Assembly: GCA_006538405.1 (NCBI GenBank)
Contig: BJKQ01000002.1
Coordinates: 2,604,001-2,668,000, forward strand
Direction of reading: 5' to 3'
Length of the DNA: 64,000 nt
Origin: Hansfordia pulvinata
Lineage: Eukaryota; Ascomycota; Sordariomycetes; Xylariales
In this document: in pieces, positions 61,581 through 64,000 of the stretch
Layout of the letters: each line of letters begins with the position of its first letter
Position numbering within the stretch: position 1 is the stretch's first letter
Made by a program: the position numbers and the translations under genes
The notes under the pieces: model-generated
Database searches by the model: none
What the model was told of the DNA's origin: nothing
The model's input: the letters and a program-made list of their open reading frames with translations, nothing else

Positions 61581-63600
61581 TAGGTCGGGACTATCTGAAG
61601 CCGGTGAGCCAAGTGCGTCTCCGAGCTCGGCAGTCGGCCAACGCAGGCAGATGCATTGTAGCGGCACGCAGAAATGGCGCAATCCAGCATGTATGCTTTG
61701 ATGTGGCTGCTGGCTGCGCGAGCTCGATCTTTCCGCGGTGAAGAGTTATTCTGGCATGGCAAGGTTCAAAGTTGGTCAAGGGGACGAGAACACATTGGAG
61801 GTTGCGGCCGGTGCCCAATGCCCGGCGAATGGAGGTACGTCTCGACATCCGTACGGAGAACTCGTAGACCCTGGCCCGCCTGGGCGTTGGCGGGGGCGGC
61901 GCGGATAGGGCGGGGTCCAGAACATGCTTGTGGAGGGAGTGAAGATTGGGCGTGACGAGCTGCAAGCGTCGAGTATGGGGTTTGGAGAGGCCTCACAGGG
62001 CTGTGATTGGGTGGAGATGGCGGCGTGGTGTGTGCTGCTCCAAGACGCGGCGTCGCCTAGGTAGGTAGTTAGCCCGCCGAGCCAGAGCCCGCGAGGCACC
62101 AAGGGCACGGGCTGCCGGGGCGACTAGTAGCGCAGGCAGAACTCGCGCACCGCGACATGTGATGTACGGGTTCGGGCGTGCGAGGGCGAGGGTGAGGGTG
62201 TGAGTGTCTGTGAAGGGCAGGTGTCAGATGGATGGATGGATGGAAGTGGCCGGAGGGCGGGAGGAGAGGAGAGGCGAGGAGAAGGAAGCAGCGTGGAAGA
62301 TTGACGGGGAATTCGTCATCCCAGCCGGTTGTGTTTCAGGTTTCTCGCTCGCCAGTCCCGGATCCATCGCCGCGGTCTTGAAAAGGTACGTCACCCACCA
62401 GTGACGGAGACGCGAGGAAGGCACGCGTGGGGACGGAAGAGCAATTTCATCTGCAGCGTTCTTGCAGGTAGGCATATAGGTACGAGAATAACGAACGGGT
62501 ATTGGTGATACGAGTACCCTATGCCTATCAAGCAGCAGCATCCATGGACGAACCCCTCGGGCCTTGATGGGAGAGCGTTCCCGTCAACGTTGAACAGAGG
62601 AGAGGGGTGAAGGGGTCGGGGTCCCGGTCTGGTCGGTCGCAAGACAGCCACGCTAATTAATTCGGCCAGCCCTGAGCAAGGCGGAGGAGGCTAGACCGTT
62701 AGCGGGCTAGTCTTCCAGTCGCAAACCCACTGCCAACCACCCATACGCACTCTGGCGGGCCTGCCGTGGTAGCAGAGAGGCCTGCGGATTAGGTGACGAT
62801 CGCCTGACTGGAAGGACGCGGGACGAATCTGCATCCTGCACCTCTGCCGTTCGGCCCCCAGGAGCCAGGCGCATCCATTGGGTTGCCAGGCGAGTTCCTG
62901 CATGTGGGAGCCATAGCAACCGCCATACAGAGACTGCAACGACACTGGCGGCTTTTCGTGTTGGCCGCGCTGCTTGGGAGTCGGGTGCGCTGCCAGACGT
63001 CGACTCGCAACACGTAGGCGGCGGGACGAGACTATCGATGACCACATGTACCGATGCGAGCTCATCATGCCTGGCCATGTCGTAATGATCATACATGCTG
63101 GATACTTTACCTACCTAATGGTAATGAAAATTACCCGTCCCGTTAACCTCCAACCTCCCTCATCCATGGATCTGGTGTAAGAAGCAAGCAGGCACCTTGA
63201 CGCGTGAGGGGTGGGGCCAGCCCGGTCTCAGCGTCAGGGGCATCCGCGTTCGACCTCACTTGAGGTTCCCGTTGCGGCTCGAGTGCGAGTACTCAGGTTC
63301 TGAATTTCGTCGGAAGTGTCCAAATAACATTGAGATGGCCATCCGAATTCGAGATGTATGAGGGGACCAGGACGTTTACAGAAAAATGCCTGGGCAGAGC
63401 AGGCCATGGCCGAGTCATTGCAGGCGTGACAGCTTGACGTCGTACATGAGACACTCTCGAGAGTGGAAAGAGGTGAGGTACTCGACTCAGCTGCATGTAC
63501 CCATACTTAGACGAGCCCAAACTGCCTTGGTCTACGAGCACTCGCACGCGTACCACTACGTAATCCGTACCCATACGGGCGGGACCCACCCAACCGATTC
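61581..63600. other. Intergenic with no supported gene
   Basis: Open frames on both strands overlap and none has a recognisable domain. A GATG repeat lies at 62227-62243 and a motif copy (TACGAGTAC) at about 62509. A copy of GCGAGTACTC lies near 63285. Confidence 0.55.
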
Positions 63601-64000
63601 TACGCTGCGCCCCTCCTGCCGCCAGCCAGCCAGCCAGCTTGGGGGCAGGTGCGGCCAGTCAATCGGTCGGCCGGTCGGTCGGTCAGTCAGTCACAGTCAG
63701 TCGTCCAATTGTTTATTGTTTAGGTGTCGAGGCCTCATCACCGACTCTGCTCGGGCCCCAGTCTCCCAGCCTCCCTCTGGCTGGCCTGTCCCTGCCCACC
63801 ACGACTACTTGTGTGGGCGCCTTGCCAGTCTGCCGCCCAAAGACCTGTTTCGCTGCTCCTTGCTTTGCTCGTGCGACAGAACATTCTTCCTCTCTCAACA
63901 CGCGCTATTCTACCCACTCTACTCTACTCTCTCTCTCTCTATCTTGCATCATACTTCCCCTCAAGCCGTAAGCGCCTCGCCAGCCACCTCGAGTCTTCGG
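63601..64000 (+). promoter_or_regulatory. Probable promoter/5' UTR of a gene beyond the window
   Basis: The stretch has CCAG and GGTC/AGTC short repeats (63621-63702), then a long pyrimidine-rich run ending in CTACTCTACTCTCTCTCTCT (63917-63940). After this lies CAAGCCGTAAGCGCC, which includes a plausible splice donor. Such a layout is common around transcription starts and leader introns in filamentous fungi. No start codon can be assigned inside the window. Confidence 0.35.

Overview
The window looks like nuclear DNA of a filamentous ascomycete, probably a Sordariomycete and possibly Hypocreales. Genes stand alone and are not in operons. Introns are short (60-138 nt) with GT-AG ends. Codons end mostly in G or C. 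Several encoded proteins are fungal types: a mitochondrial cysteine synthase, mitochondrial ribosomal protein bL19m, and BTB and F-box proteins with simple-repeat inserts. I found no rRNA, convincing tRNA, CRISPR array or intact transposon. The species-level guess is inference.

Layout. 1-3582: no gene. 3583-8429 (minus): a large membrane synthetase of about 1,595 residues with an adenylation domain, a carrier domain and three membrane/left-handed-beta-helix units, the domain plan of bacterial epsilon-poly-L-lysine synthetase. 8430-34967: a 26.5-kb stretch whose only supported gene is a 62-residue Cys-rich protein (28998-29186, minus); it is full of microsatellites and poly-G/C runs but is not AT-rich. 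34968-36304 (plus): BTB/POZ protein. 37870-39621 (plus): F-box protein. 39622-46165: no gene. 46166-47807 (plus): a three-exon gene for a 463-residue protein with a helical N-terminus and C-terminal membrane segments. 48695-49857 (plus): mitochondrial cysteine synthase. 50488-51767 (minus): protein of unknown function with a mitochondrial presequence. 52484-53317 (plus): bL19m. 53318-64000: gene-poor, with one possible 61-codon ORF at 61395-61580; the last few hundred bases look like the promoter or 5' UTR of a gene beyond the window.

The three genes from 48.7 to 53.3 kb all appear to encode mitochondrial proteins, and the last two are divergent around a 716-bp shared upstream region.

Two features cut across the window. 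First, five gene models (synthetase, BTB, F-box, cysteine synthase, 400-residue mitochondrial protein) each need exactly one extra base to stay in frame. All five have the same sign, which points to deletion-type sequencing error more than to five pseudogenes. Second, a short palindromic motif built on TACGAGTA/TACTCGTA occurs at roughly 50 or more places, nearly all outside coding sequence.
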